NCBI GenBank assembly: GCA_965230045.1 | Contig: OZ245940.1 | Span: 4,960,001-5,024,000, forward strand | Reading direction: 5' to 3' | Source: G963662905 sp965230045 | Lineage (GTDB): Bacteria; Bacteroidota; Bacteroidia; Bacteroidales; WRLA01 | DNA: 64,000 nucleotides | Shown here: positions 1 through 9,073 of the stretch, one piece after another | Position numbering within the stretch: position 1 is the first letter of the stretch | Layout of the letters: every line of letters starts with the position of its first letter | Translations under genes and position numbers: made by a program | Notes under the pieces: model-generated | What the model was told of the DNA's origin: nothing | Database searches by the model: none | What the model saw: the letters and a program-made list of their open reading frames with translations, nothing else

Positions 1-129
1 TAAAAATCAGGTATGTTTAAGGTATGTTTTTGAGGTGTTTTCAATTTGTAAAATGTTTATATACAGATATTTATAGTTTTGTTGTGTTTTAATGTTGGTG
101 GGGTGTCTTTTTTAATGCAGGTATATTTA

Positions 130-137
130 TATATTTG
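130..137 (+). promoter_or_regulatory. Bacteroidota -7 promoter box for the TPR/HTH regulator
   Basis: TATATTTG matches the TAnnTTTG -7 consensus of Bacteroidota primary sigma factor. No TTG lies about 20 bases upstream, so the -33 part is weak. A start near 144 would leave a leader of about 50 nt. A Shine-Dalgarno-like AAAGGAG (182-189) sits just before the ATG at 195. I see nothing else in bases 1-129. Confidence 0.5.
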
Positions 138-194
138 TCATTGCACCAGCGAAGAAAAATCGATTATTAATAAGTATTTCTGAAAGGAGTTAAG

Positions 195-2021
195 ATGAAA
201 CAAGGGCGATATTGTTTTTTTGTGTTTGTTTGTTTATTTCTATTCTGGAAAATTTCTTGTGCCAATAGCGCAGACAGTACATTACAAATGCTGTATTCCG
301 GGGCAGTTGCTGACTCTGTTAAAGTTGAACTGGCCATTGATGCATCATGGAACCTGATGTATTCCGATCCGGACTCCTCATGCCGGCTTGCTGAATTTGC
401 TATGAAACTTGCGAAAGAAATGGATGACCCGGCTTCAGTTCCGGATGCATTCAATGCTATGGGGGTAGCTATGATTGTGGCCTCGAACTATGAAAAAGCC
501 AGGCTGTATCTGCAAAATGGGCTCAAGGCTTTGGAAGAAGCCAGAGAAAAGCTTAAACCCCTGGGATCAAAGCTTGAATTCAGGTTAAACAAGCGGGAAT
601 CTGGGCTTCTGACGAATCTGGGAAATGTTTGTTATCATACATCAGATTATCATGAGGCCATTGATATTTACCTAAAAGCAGTACGGATTACAGAGAAAAT
701 TAATGATCCATACCGCAAAGCTGTAATCCTCAGTAGTATCGGAAGTTCATACAATGAATTGAAGAAGTTTGACCTTTGTCTTCAATATCAGATGGAATCC
801 TACGAAAATGCAAAGGAATCGGGTGATAGTTCCATTATTGCCAACACACTAAGTAATATCGGAACCACCTATTTCCTGATGAACGATATTCCGATGGCAA
901 AAAAATATACCTTGAAAGCATTACGGTTTTACGAATTATTGGGGCATGATTTTTTTCTTCCAACGGTTTACCTGAATATTGCTCAGGATTATATCCGTGA
1001 AGAACAATTTGATTCGGCGAATTATTATCTGGAAAAAACCAGCTTGCTGATACAGCAATATCCGGAAGAAGAATCTGAAGTATTTTACCATTATTTGAAG
1101 GGGCAGTATGAGAAATATAAAAAGCACTACCGTCTGGCCGTTGATCAGTTGAAAAAGGCTTATGAGATGTCGCTTTCATTCGACAGGAATAAGTATAAAC
1201 TCTATAGCAGTATTGAGCTACAGGAAATGTATGCCGCACTTGAGGAGTATGATAGCGCCTACCGGTATCTTTTAATCAGTAAAAGTATAAATGATAGTTT
1301 ATTTGACGTGGAAAGTGATCGAAGGATGGCGGAGATGGAAGTGCAGTATCAGGTGGAGAAGCGTGAGTTGCAGATTGAGAATCTGGAGAAACAAAACCTT
1401 TATGAAAAAAAACTGAGATTGATGTTAATTGCACTTTTGGTGGTGCTTTTCTTGTCTGCAACGATTATTATTATTTCATTCAGGTTGAGGCGGAAGAAAA
1501 CAAGGCAGCTGCATGAAGCGGAGAAAAAGCTGATGACTGCCGAATTGGAAAGAAATGAAATACAAAGGCAAAAGCTTCATGAAGATATCGAACATAAAAC
1601 ACGCCAGTTAACTACCCATGCACTCAATATGATGCAGAAAAATAAATTGCTGCAGGAGGTAAACTCCAGTATCGTTGATATCATTAAAAATCCTGAGGCT
1701 GGTTTGGAAGAAAATTTCAGGATATTGAAGCGCCAAATAAATAAAAGCATTAAAGCCGACGACGATTGGGAAGTTTTTAAAATGTATTTTGAGCAAATTA
1801 ACACTACTTTTTTCGAACGCCTTCGTGAAATTAACCCGGAGCTTACCAAATATGATATGCGTTTGGCAGCGCTCATCAAGCTCAACCTGAATATCAAAGA
1901 ATCGGCAGCGGTTCTGAATTTATCGCCAAACAGTATAAAAAGTGCACGCTATAAACTCCGAAAACGTTTGGATATGGATCCCGAAGAGGATTTGTATGAG
2001 TTTATACGGAAGATTGATTAA
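195..2021 (+). CDS. TPR-repeat membrane protein with C-terminal LuxR-like helix-turn-helix
   Basis: Probable membrane-tethered transcriptional regulator, 608 aa. An N-terminal signal peptide or anchor (about residues 5-25) is followed by TPR repeats to about residue 370, an alpha-helical stretch and one transmembrane helix near 411-430 (LIALLVVLFLSATIIII). A cytoplasmic coiled coil follows. The last about 60 residues (YDMRLAALIKLNLNIKESAA... then SPNSIKSARYKLRKRL) form a LuxR/NarL-type DNA-binding HTH. The same coiled-coil plus HTH tail, including the WEVF motif before it, ends the propeller regulator at 55556-58447, so the two share a common output module. There is no kinase or receiver domain. 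It probably senses something periplasmic through the TPRs; no target gene is evident nearby. The start is fixed by a good Shine-Dalgarno at 182-189. Confidence 0.85.
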   Translation: MKQGRYCFFVFVCLFLFWKISCANSADSTLQMLYSGAVADSVKVELAIDASWNLMYSDPDSSCRLAEFAMKLAKEMDDPASVPDAFNAMGVAMIVASNYEKARLYLQNGLKALEEAREKLKPLGSKLEFRLNKRESGLLTNLGNVCYHTSDYHEAIDIYLKAVRITEKINDPYRKAVILSSIGSSYNELKKFDLCLQYQMESYENAKESGDSSIIANTLSNIGTTYFLMNDIPMAKKYTLKALRFYELLGHDFFLPTVYLNIAQDYIREEQFDSANYYLEKTSLLIQQYPEEESEVFYHYLKGQYEKYKKHYRLAVDQLKKAYEMSLSFDRNKYKLYSSIELQEMYAALEEYDSAYRYLLISKSINDSLFDVESDRRMAEMEVQYQVEKRELQIENLEKQNLYEKKLRLMLIALLVVLFLSATIIIISFRLRRKKTRQLHEAEKKLMTAELERNEIQRQKLHEDIEHKTRQLTTHALNMMQKNKLLQEVNSSIVDIIKNPEAGLEENFRILKRQINKSIKADDDWEVFKMYFEQINTTFFERLREINPELTKYDMRLAALIKLNLNIKESAAVLNLSPNSIKSARYKLRKRLDMDPEEDLYEFIRKID

Positions 2022-2085
2022 TTTATTGGCCTGTTTCTTCTTGTTTTTAATGATAAATTGGGTTAATAAATTTCTCCTAATTCCC

Positions 2086-2093
2086 TATTTTTG
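2086..2093 (+). promoter_or_regulatory. -7 box that decides the udk start codon
   Basis: TATTTTTG fits TAnnTTTG. A candidate TTG at 2091, in frame with the uridine kinase, lies inside this box and so would be upstream of the transcript. The ATG at 2109, about 10 nt after the expected transcription start, is the likelier start. A TTG at 2058-2060 lies 25 bases upstream, longer than usual. Confidence 0.55.
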
Positions 2094-2108
2094 TCCAAAA
2101 TTCTGACT

Positions 2109-2720
2109 ATGCTTATTATTGGTATCGCCGGAGGTTCAGGATCCGGTAAAACGACGGTTGTGCGCAAAATCGTTGACAACCTGCCTGCCGACTCGGTTGC
2201 AGTTATTTCGCAGGATGCTTACTATAAAGACAACGGGCATCTCAGTCCCGAAGAACGTGCCGAAATCAATTTCGATCATCCGGATTCGATTGAATTTAAA
2301 CTGCTTGCAGAGCAGTTGGAGCAACTTCGCGACGGACATACCATCCAGCGTCCGATTTACTCCTACTTAACCTGCGCCCGTGCAAAAGAAACCATGCCCG
2401 TAGCTCCCAAAAAAGTCATTATCATTGAAGGCATCCTCATTTTTACCAATAAACGTATCCGCGAGCTTACCAATATCAAGGTATTTGTCGATGCTGATGC
2501 CGACGACCGCCTGATGCGCGTCATTAAACGGGATATCGCCGAACGTGGCCGGAATTATCTGCAGGTGCTGGAACATTATGACACTTTTGTAAAACCTATG
2601 CACCTCCAGTTTATTGAACCTACCAAGCGCTATGCCGATGTAATCGTGCCACAGGGCGGCAAAAACAAAGTTGCCATTGATTTGATTTCATCGCGCATCA
2701 TCCGCCGCCTATCCGAATAA
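2109..2720 (+). CDS. udk: Uridine kinase
   Basis: Phosphorylates uridine and cytidine to UMP and CMP with ATP or GTP in cytosolic pyrimidine salvage. The protein has 203 aa, the usual length. The Walker A motif GGSGSGKTT is at about residues 8-16. The YYKD segment and FDHPDS motif of the family are present, as are IIIEGIL and the R-x-x-R lid region (RLMRVIKRDIAERGR). It belongs to the P-loop uridine kinase/phosphoribulokinase family. The ATG at 2109 is preferred to an in-frame TTG at 2091 because the latter sits in the promoter box. The following lipoprotein gene starts 2 bases after the stop, which suggests cotranscription. Confidence 0.95.
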   Translation: MLIIGIAGGSGSGKTTVVRKIVDNLPADSVAVISQDAYYKDNGHLSPEERAEINFDHPDSIEFKLLAEQLEQLRDGHTIQRPIYSYLTCARAKETMPVAPKKVIIIEGILIFTNKRIRELTNIKVFVDADADDRLMRVIKRDIAERGRNYLQVLEHYDTFVKPMHLQFIEPTKRYADVIVPQGGKNKVAIDLISSRIIRRLSE

Positions 2721-2722
2721 GC

Positions 2723-3688
2723 ATGAAACAGTTTTGGAGTGCAGCTGTACTGATTCTGCTGAGTCTGATGTTTTTTACATCCTGCGAAAAGCATCAAGAG
2801 GAAAAGCTTTTGTGGCAACACAGTGCAGTGCCATCTCTCACTCCACTCAACGATATTTTTTTTGTAAACGATAGCCTCGGCTTTTGCTGCGGAGGAATTA
2901 CCGGAAAGGGCGTGGTGTATAAAACTATCGACGGTGGCAAAAGCTGGGATTTGAATCACGAGGTCAACCGCTGCAATCTGTTTGGCGTTTATTTTACCGA
3001 TGAAAAAACCGGCTGGATTGCCGGAGACACCTTGTACCTTGCGTACACAAAAGATGGCGGTGAAAGCTGGTGGTTTTACTGGTTCCGCGACAATGTGCCC
3101 ATGCATGTTATGAACCGATCACGCCTGAGCTCCTTCTGCTTTGTAAACGATTCGGTGGCTTTTGTATGCGGAGGATGGCATTATAACAAAGGCATCGTTT
3201 ACCGAACACGGGACGCAGGAAAAAACTGGGAATATATTTTTTACGAAAATGAAATGAACGCGGTTTGCTTTGCCGATGAAGAAAACGGTCTGCTGGCCGG
3301 TTATGGCCTGATGCTTCAATCGGATAACGGTGGCGCAACATATGATGTTATGGATTTTGACCAGCAATATTTTCGCGGGCTGGCCCATGAGGGCTCTGAT
3401 TATCTTGCGGCTGCCTACCGGGGAGGGATATTTAAAAGTCAAAACCAGGGAATGGATTGGAAAAAAGAAGCTGATGCGCCTTTCCGCATTAAGGATATGG
3501 CATCCAATGATGATTTTATTGTTGTAGCCGGATTGAATGGTGGCCTGATGTACCGAAAAACAGGAAGTTCGGAATGGATTCAGGCTCTGGAAGCTCCTGA
3601 TGCCGATTTTGAGTCGGTTTGCCTTTTTGAAAATATTGCATGGATGTGCACACAGAGCGGAGCAGTGTATCAGGTAACTTTAGAATGA
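2723..3688 (+). CDS. Ycf48-like / BNR-repeat beta-propeller lipoprotein
   Basis: Predicted lipoprotein of 321 aa. The signal peptide ends in a lipobox (LMFFTSC, Cys about 21). The body has repeated blades with FVNDSLGF, YKTIDGGKSW, FTDEKTGW, AYTKDGGESW and YRTRDAGKNW motifs. These are the Asp-box/BNR pattern of Ycf48/HCF136-like and sialidase-type seven-bladed propellers. Function in non-photosynthetic bacteria is not known; such propellers usually act as binding or assembly scaffolds in the envelope. The ATG lies 2 bases after the udk stop. The last 9 bases overlap the convergent PagL-like gene end. Confidence 0.8.
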   Translation: MKQFWSAAVLILLSLMFFTSCEKHQEEKLLWQHSAVPSLTPLNDIFFVNDSLGFCCGGITGKGVVYKTIDGGKSWDLNHEVNRCNLFGVYFTDEKTGWIAGDTLYLAYTKDGGESWWFYWFRDNVPMHVMNRSRLSSFCFVNDSVAFVCGGWHYNKGIVYRTRDAGKNWEYIFYENEMNAVCFADEENGLLAGYGLMLQSDNGGATYDVMDFDQQYFRGLAHEGSDYLAAAYRGGIFKSQNQGMDWKKEADAPFRIKDMASNDDFIVVAGLNGGLMYRKTGSSEWIQALEAPDADFESVCLFENIAWMCTQSGAVYQVTLE

Positions 3689-4846
3689 CAGCCCGGCAGA
3701 TACTTCCACAAAATCAGCCTGGCCTGCATTGGCTTTGATATACAAACCCACAAAAAAATTGTTTTTTAAACTGTAGGTTGGCGGAAGGAAATAATATTTT
3801 ACGCCCAGTTTGTTGGTATTGAGCGTTTTTATTCCAATGGGCCTATCTTCAACCTCAAGGGTATAATCCTTACGGAATTCATTGTAAAGGTAAAAGCCCA
3901 ACTGGCTTACCAAACCCAGCTTTCCAATAATAAACTCGTGGCCAAAATAGAGAATGAATGTGCTGGAGCGCAACTCCCTATTGGTTTTATAAAAATTCTG
4001 GCTACTGATATAATCGAAAAAACTGCTGTAATAATTGGCGTAAACCCCGGCAGAAACAATATGGATCTTGCCAAGGCGCTTCTGCATATTGATGCCCAGT
4101 GAATAAATCGGGTATTTGGGTCCACGTACTGGCCCCATGGTGCCGCCAAACTCATGCCAGCCCAATCCGGCTTCGATGTTCATAAGCCACTGATGATTTA
4201 CAGGAACAGTATCAGGCAAACGGACAAACTCCCTGATTTTATTTGGCGTATAGCGCATTCCGGCTTGCAGCAAAGGGATGTTTGCGCCAAGATTGGGCAG
4301 GGCTGTATGGCCATCGCTGTAGTGCATCATACTGAAACCGCCATTGATTTCCCAGCGATCAGTTATCGGCCAGTAAGCCAAAAAACTTACTTGTGTAATA
4401 TTGGTCACAGTGCTGCCAATCACCGTGTTTTCGGGATTGCTGACATAATCGTAGGGCTTATCAAAAAAAGCAAAGCCCATACTGATTTTTGTCTCTAGTG
4501 TAAATTTTGGTTTCTTAATGAGGTTTAAACCAATAAATCCCTGCAAAGACAAATTATTTCCAAAAACCTCCTGATTGCCGAAGCTCCCTGCACTGACCAT
4601 CAGTCCTGTTTTGGGGTAGTTATACCACTGGTTCCAAATGGAATTGCCATAAGTTTGCCGGGCGATGCTCAGAGAAATAAAAGAAGAAAGCCCATGATCG
4701 GGGAAAGTTGGATAGTTATTGATCAATTGCCCAAACTGCCCATGCATTTCGTAATACAGCCCTTTTCTAAAATCCGGTTTGTTTGTTTCCTGTGCCATCA
4801 TCCGGCAGGAGACCAAAAGCAACGAAAGAAGAATCAGTTTTTTCAA
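3680..4846 (-). CDS. Acyloxyacyl hydrolase / PagL-like lipid A deacylase
   Basis: Predicted outer-membrane beta-barrel enzyme of 388 aa that would remove a 3-O-linked acyl chain from lipid A. A signal peptide (about residues 1-18, ending MMAQ) is followed by alternating barrel strands. The segment HYSDGHTALPNLGAN (about residues 175-190) corresponds to the PagL active-site H-x-S-N...N-x-G signature, with Asp in place of the usual Asn after Ser. The C-terminus ends in an aromatic Phe, as in outer-membrane barrels. The likely start codon is TTG (4846-4844): no upstream ATG is in frame, the next Met is residue 16, and the TTG start gives a complete signal peptide. It is convergent with the Ycf48-like gene and overlaps it by 9 bases. 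Confidence 0.7.
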   Translation of the reverse strand: MKKLILLSLLLVSCRMMAQETNKPDFRKGLYYEMHGQFGQLINNYPTFPDHGLSSFISLSIARQTYGNSIWNQWYNYPKTGLMVSAGSFGNQEVFGNNLSLQGFIGLNLIKKPKFTLETKISMGFAFFDKPYDYVSNPENTVIGSTVTNITQVSFLAYWPITDRWEINGGFSMMHYSDGHTALPNLGANIPLLQAGMRYTPNKIREFVRLPDTVPVNHQWLMNIEAGLGWHEFGGTMGPVRGPKYPIYSLGINMQKRLGKIHIVSAGVYANYYSSFFDYISSQNFYKTNRELRSSTFILYFGHEFIIGKLGLVSQLGFYLYNEFRKDYTLEVEDRPIGIKTLNTNKLGVKYYFLPPTYSLKNNFFVGLYIKANAGQADFVEVSAGLSF

Positions 4847-4865
4847 GGGCAGCAGTTTTCTGTTG

Positions 4866-4873
4866 CAAAAATA
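4866..4873 (-). promoter_or_regulatory. -7 box for the PagL-like gene
   Basis: Reads TATTTTTG on the minus strand. It predicts a transcript start only about 13 nt before the TTG start at 4846, which supports that short leader. It partly overlaps the A/T tract of the pgk terminator. Confidence 0.45.
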
Positions 4874-4904
4874 AAAAAATGCACCAGAGAAAGTCCCTGA
4901 TGCA
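4872..4904 (-). terminator. Rho-independent terminator of pgk
   Basis: On the minus strand TGCATCAG pairs with CTGGTGCA (one U-G pair) around a 9-base loop, followed by seven T residues. It lies 26 bases after the pgk stop. Confidence 0.6.
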
Positions 4905-4930
4905 TTTCTGAAATGTTTTCTAAAAAAATC

Positions 4931-6124
4931 TTAGCCTTCAATGGCCTTAACGCCCGGAAGGACCTTTCCCTCAATATATTCGAGCATGGCGCCGCCACCG
5001 GTAGAAACATAGCTTACTTCATTTTTGAGCTTGTATTTGTTGATTGCAGCAACACTGTCGCCGCCACCAATCAATGAGAAAGCGCCTTTTGCCGTAGCTG
5101 CCGCAACCGCCTCAGCAATTGCTTTTGTGCCTTTTTCAAAACTACTCATTTCAAATACGCCCATTGGCCCGTTCCAAAGGATTGTTTTCGATGACTCAAT
5201 AACATCTTTGAAAGCTTTGATGGTTTCTTCACCTATGTCAAGTCCCATCCAGCCGTCTTCGATTTGATCTACCGGGCATATTCTTGTTGCTGCTTGATTA
5301 TCAAATTTATCAGCAGCAATAGTATCAACAGGAAGCAGTAGCTCAACACCGGCTGCCTTTGCTTTAGCCATAGTTTGTTTGGCCAGGTCGATAAATTCAT
5401 CTTCACAAAGAGAATTACCAATATTGCCGCCCATCGCTTTAACAAAAGTGTAGGTCATTCCGCCGCCAATAATCAACTTATCTACCTTATCGAGCATATT
5501 TTCGATAATCTGGATTTTACCGCTGATTTTCGCGCCACCGATAATGGCAGTAAATGGCTTTTCAGGATTGTTGAGTACCCTTTGCATGCTGGAAATTTCG
5601 TTGCCCATGATGTAGCCAAACATTTTTCCGTTTTCGAAGAATTCTGCAATAATCGCAGTAGAAGCATGAGCCCTGTGTGCAGTTCCAAAAGCATCGTTTA
5701 CATATACATCGGCTAGTTTTGCCAGTTTTCCGGCAAATTCTTTATCGCCTTTGGTTTCTTCTTTGTAGAACCTCAGGTTTTCGAGCAGGAGTACATCGCC
5801 GTTTTTGAGTGCAGCAGCTTTTTCTGTGGCTTGGGCGCCAATACAATCATCGGCAAAAGCAACTTCCTTTCCAAGCTGTTCAGAAAGGTAAGGAAGCAGG
5901 TGCTTCAGAGAGAATTTGTCTTCGGGGCCGTTTTTTGGCCTGCCGAGATGCGACATCAAAATGGCTGCACCGCCTTCATCAATAATTTTTTTGATGGTTG
6001 GAATGGCTGCATCGATACGGGTTGTGTCCGTAATTTCGAACTTGTCGTTCAATGGAACGTTAAAATCCACGCGAATAATCGCCTTTTTCCCTTCAAAATT
6101 AAATCCGTCAATTGTCATAATCAT
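4931..6124 (-). CDS. pgk: Phosphoglycerate kinase
   Basis: Glycolytic enzyme that transfers phosphate between 1,3-bisphosphoglycerate and ADP in the cytosol. The protein has 397 aa, full length. Visible hallmarks are RVDFNVPL near the N-terminus, SHLGRP (about residue 59), the LLENLRFYKEE segment, NDAFGTAHRAHAS, the GGAKISGKI motif, and the nucleotide-binding WNGPMGVFE and SLIGGGDSVAA near the C-terminus. Two in-frame ATG codons (6124 and 6118) could start it; family alignment does not decide between them. It is a single gene with its own promoter box (6159-6166) and terminator (4872-4904). Confidence 0.97.
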   Translation of the reverse strand: MIMTIDGFNFEGKKAIIRVDFNVPLNDKFEITDTTRIDAAIPTIKKIIDEGGAAILMSHLGRPKNGPEDKFSLKHLLPYLSEQLGKEVAFADDCIGAQATEKAAALKNGDVLLLENLRFYKEETKGDKEFAGKLAKLADVYVNDAFGTAHRAHASTAIIAEFFENGKMFGYIMGNEISSMQRVLNNPEKPFTAIIGGAKISGKIQIIENMLDKVDKLIIGGGMTYTFVKAMGGNIGNSLCEDEFIDLAKQTMAKAKAAGVELLLPVDTIAADKFDNQAATRICPVDQIEDGWMGLDIGEETIKAFKDVIESSKTILWNGPMGVFEMSSFEKGTKAIAEAVAAATAKGAFSLIGGGDSVAAINKYKLKNEVSYVSTGGGAMLEYIEGKVLPGVKAIEG

Positions 6125-6158
6125 TCTGTTTAATGCGTGTCTAAAACTGTGTTCGCTC

Positions 6159-6166
6159 CAAAGATA
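6159..6166 (-). promoter_or_regulatory. -7 box of pgk
   Basis: Reads TATCTTTG on the minus strand, about 35 bases before the pgk start. No clear TTG at the expected -33 position. Confidence 0.5.
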
Positions 6167-6249
6167 ATGAAAGAGGCCGGAATTTATTGTGTACCAGTGA
6201 GAATTAATAGAAAATTATGACACAACAATACTCTCTGCCAAACAGCCTT

Positions 6250-6468
6250 AGCCTGCTCTATTCATAAAATGCAAACAAAATATTGTAAGCTGCTAAAATT
6301 TATATGTTTACTAATTTTATATCCTAAAATTGAATTTGTTTGCATTTTACATTGCATTAAATCAGGCCATCTGCTTCCTTGCTAAAGCTTTGAAATAGGC
6401 GACTATATCTTCAGCTTTAGACGCCTCACATCTGACCTGAATTTAAAGCATGAATAAAACAGCTCAAG
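6250..6468. repeat. Dispersed intergenic repeat, copy 1 (inverted relative to copy 2)
   Basis: The segment 6353-6458 is a near-perfect reverse complement of 21781-21885 (about 105 bases, a handful of mismatches). Weaker similarity continues to about 6323. The outer ends look like short inverted repeats: AGCCTGCTCTATTCAT at 6250-6265 and, on the other strand, AGCTGTTTTATTCATG ending at 6468. Inside is a perfect 14-bp inverted repeat, AAAATGCAAACAAA (6266-6279) against 6335-6348. It abuts the GH9 stop codon at 6471. No coding capacity. It fits a small non-autonomous mobile repeat. Confidence 0.7.
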
Positions 6469-6470
6469 AG

Positions 6471-8210
6471 TTATTTTCCGTTTTCTATTGCAAATTTCAA
6501 AAGATATGGCGTAGGAGAATTCCAGTTCAAGCAAACCTCATTGCTGGCATAGCTCTCCCAAACATCGCGATAGGAATGCATTTGCGATGCGTTTTCGGGG
6601 TAATCCACATCATTTGCATCTTGCTTGTCATCATTCGGTCCGCCACAGACAAAACCCGGCACGGGCTCTACAATTCCATCTGCTTTTGATGGCCTGTGAT
6701 GGATATTCATTGGCGGTTTATCGCCAATACCGGTCATAAAGCAATAACCCGTTGCATTATGGCCGAAGAGGTAATTCAAGGAAGACAAAACCGCATCCAC
6801 ATATTCCTGTTTCGGCGCAATCTGCCAGGCTTCCGCAATAACATATGCACTGTTTTGCACATCGCTGTTGGATGCCCATTGAAAATCATTGACGCCTTGT
6901 CTGTAATCGAATGTTTGTACACGATTTGCAAGATCGTCAGCGCTACTGATTAATCTTTTTTCCAGCTCAGCAGCCAAATCAGGAGGCAGATCTCCCTTAT
7001 TGTTGAGCAGTGTAAAAACGCCCAGGTAACGCATAAAGCTTTGCCAGCCGTCACCATAAGTGTAAGTCAGATCAGGCAGGTTGTTTTTTATGTATTCCAG
7101 ATATTCCTGATTGCCGGTTGTTGTAAATAATTCAGCGGCAGCCCAGAATTGTTCCTGTGAAGAATCATCATCTCCATATTCACCGGTAGCAACACCTTTA
7201 GGGTTTTTAAAATGATCCTCCGGATTTTGAACGCCCCATTTCCAGGCTTTTTCGGCCTGTGCCCGCCATTTGTCGGCCAGCTTTTTATCATAGTTCTTGT
7301 AATTACGGGCCATTTTCGCCAAAAAAGCAGCAAAATCAAATGCCGCTACAGAACTTTTAGGCATTATATACCGGTCTTCCGTAGCCTGATGAGGCATTAT
7401 AGCACCGGCAAAATTAGCAGTTGTCAGTTTATGAAAAACGCCTCCGTCAACATCCTGCATTGTGGCAATCCAATCCGTTTCATATTTCAATTCATCAAGC
7501 AAATCATTAATGCCGTTGCCACTTTCGGGAATATTCAATGATCCATCTGGGTACAGCTCCGGATAACGTTCCAGAGCAAAAAGCAACTGGCCTGCGGAGA
7601 AGGAGCCATTGGTGACGTATTTGCCGTAATCTCCGGCATCGTACCATCCGCCCGGCGATGATATTGCGCCTGTTTTTCCAGTGGATGGATGATACAATAC
7701 CTTTGTATCGGGATGACCGGCAGGACGCTTCCAATCGCTGGCATATTCTTCGGTAATATCGGTACCAACACGCTGATAATAATATGATTTTGCAGCTAAA
7801 TAAAGTGCTTGGTCATAGATGTTTGTTCCTATTTCAAAAGGATATGAATACAGGCCATTATCAAATTTAAGCTGATAAAAACCTTCTCTGGTAAGATCTG
7901 AAAAATCAAATTCCTGCAGGTACTCACTGGAAAGCTCCGCATATCTCTGCTCCCCCACACTTCCACTCTGGATAACATTTCCATTATTGAGGTCGATGAC
8001 ATTAAATAAAGAAACCTGATTTCCTCCTGCAATACTGCCCGTTTTTTTTGCCGTGGGGAAATAGCCCAGCTGGTTAATTCGGATTGATTCGGAAGCAGAC
8101 TTTAGAAAATCAGCCGCATTTCCTGTTTCATAGCCTATAGTTTGCGCATTATTCTGAGCGCAACAACTCCAGATCATTGATAGAAAGAAAAATACAAATA
8201 CGTTTTTCAT
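6471..8210 (-). CDS. Glycoside hydrolase family 9 endoglucanase/cellodextrinase
   Basis: Secreted or lipid-anchored beta-1,4-glucanase, 579 aa from the ATG at 8210 (a TTG lies two codons upstream). The signal peptide ends SMIWSCCAQ, where a Cys could be lipidated. An N-terminal Ig-like CelD_N domain (IRINQLGYFPTAKK, about residues 45-125) precedes the (alpha/alpha)6 barrel. Catalytic features are GGWYDAGDYGKY (nucleophile-activating Asp pair), MNIHHRPS (GH9 signature 1 His) and YASNEVCLNWNSP (GH9 signature 2, acid Glu). Length and domain order are normal for GH9 with an N-terminal Ig domain. It stands alone, 168 bases after ispD and not next to a SusCD pair. Confidence 0.93.
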   Translation of the reverse strand: MKNVFVFFFLSMIWSCCAQNNAQTIGYETGNAADFLKSASESIRINQLGYFPTAKKTGSIAGGNQVSLFNVIDLNNGNVIQSGSVGEQRYAELSSEYLQEFDFSDLTREGFYQLKFDNGLYSYPFEIGTNIYDQALYLAAKSYYYQRVGTDITEEYASDWKRPAGHPDTKVLYHPSTGKTGAISSPGGWYDAGDYGKYVTNGSFSAGQLLFALERYPELYPDGSLNIPESGNGINDLLDELKYETDWIATMQDVDGGVFHKLTTANFAGAIMPHQATEDRYIMPKSSVAAFDFAAFLAKMARNYKNYDKKLADKWRAQAEKAWKWGVQNPEDHFKNPKGVATGEYGDDDSSQEQFWAAAELFTTTGNQEYLEYIKNNLPDLTYTYGDGWQSFMRYLGVFTLLNNKGDLPPDLAAELEKRLISSADDLANRVQTFDYRQGVNDFQWASNSDVQNSAYVIAEAWQIAPKQEYVDAVLSSLNYLFGHNATGYCFMTGIGDKPPMNIHHRPSKADGIVEPVPGFVCGGPNDDKQDANDVDYPENASQMHSYRDVWESYASNEVCLNWNSPTPYLLKFAIENGK

Positions 8211-8378
8211 AATCAAAATATCAGTTTCTAAATAAGTATATCATTTCTAATACTATCGTCCTAATGGAAAGGGACCATAAAGATAATGGACAGCAAAAGG
8301 ACCACATATGGAACAGTTCTTTAATTTCAACTTCTGTAAAAGCATCTAAAAAGCACGACTCATTGCATGACATATCCC

Positions 8379-9062
8379 TCATAATTCGCCCAAACTCTTC
8401 TTGCGTAAATAGCAGTCGGCCACAAGCAGATCAAAGGGGCGTGTTATTTTAAGGTTTTCCCTGTTGCCATCAAAAAGAGTAATTTGCTGGCCAATACTTT
8501 CGACCACACTGGCATCATCGGTAAAAGAGGGAAGATACTCCTGTTTGTATGCGCGCTTGAGTGCATTGGAGAGGAAGGTTTGCGGGGTTTGCACCCTTTT
8601 GATCAGATGGCGGTCAAAAGTGCGGCTGCCTTCATCATTGATCAGGCGCACAGAATCTGCCATGGAGAGACAGGGTACTGCGGCGCCATTTTCTTTGGCA
8701 AGTTTAAAAGATGTTGCAATGGTCTGCTCTGAAACCAATGGCCTAACACCATCATGCACGGCCACAAGGCTATTTGCCGCAACATATTCCAGTCCGTTTT
8801 TTACAGAATGGAAACGTGTATCACCGCCCATTGCCACCGGAAAATCGCAGGAATAACGAAATTTCCTGCATTTTTCTTTCCAATATTCCATTTGTGATTC
8901 AGGCAGAACCAGCACGATATTTATATTTTCATCAAAACTGCGGAAAGCATCGATACTATGCATCAATACCAGTTTTTTCCCGATTTTCAGGAACTGCTTG
9001 GGGATATTGCTTTCCATCCGTTTGCCACTGCCACCGGCAACTATTATTGCGTATTTCTCCAT
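8379..9062 (-). CDS. ispD: 2-C-methyl-D-erythritol 4-phosphate cytidylyltransferase
   Basis: Third step of the non-mevalonate isoprenoid pathway: joins CTP and MEP to give CDP-ME in the cytosol. The protein has 227 aa, normal length. The N-terminal nucleotide-binding loop IIVAGGSGKRM with IPKQFL is diagnostic, followed by VHDGVRPLVS and the C-terminal DDASVVE and G-(N)-x-x-NLKITRPFDL signature. It lies downstream of queA, with a hairpin between them that also contains a promoter box (9074-9110). Confidence 0.95.
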   Translation of the reverse strand: MEKYAIIVAGGSGKRMESNIPKQFLKIGKKLVLMHSIDAFRSFDENINIVLVLPESQMEYWKEKCRKFRYSCDFPVAMGGDTRFHSVKNGLEYVAANSLVAVHDGVRPLVSEQTIATSFKLAKENGAAVPCLSMADSVRLINDEGSRTFDRHLIKRVQTPQTFLSNALKRAYKQEYLPSFTDDASVVESIGQQITLFDGNRENLKITRPFDLLVADCYLRKKSLGEL

Positions 9063-9073
9063 GCCCAGATATT

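Noticed and set aside
2091..2108. TTG start for uridine kinase
   Set aside because: It lies inside the -7 promoter box; the ATG at 2109 begins the conserved protein.
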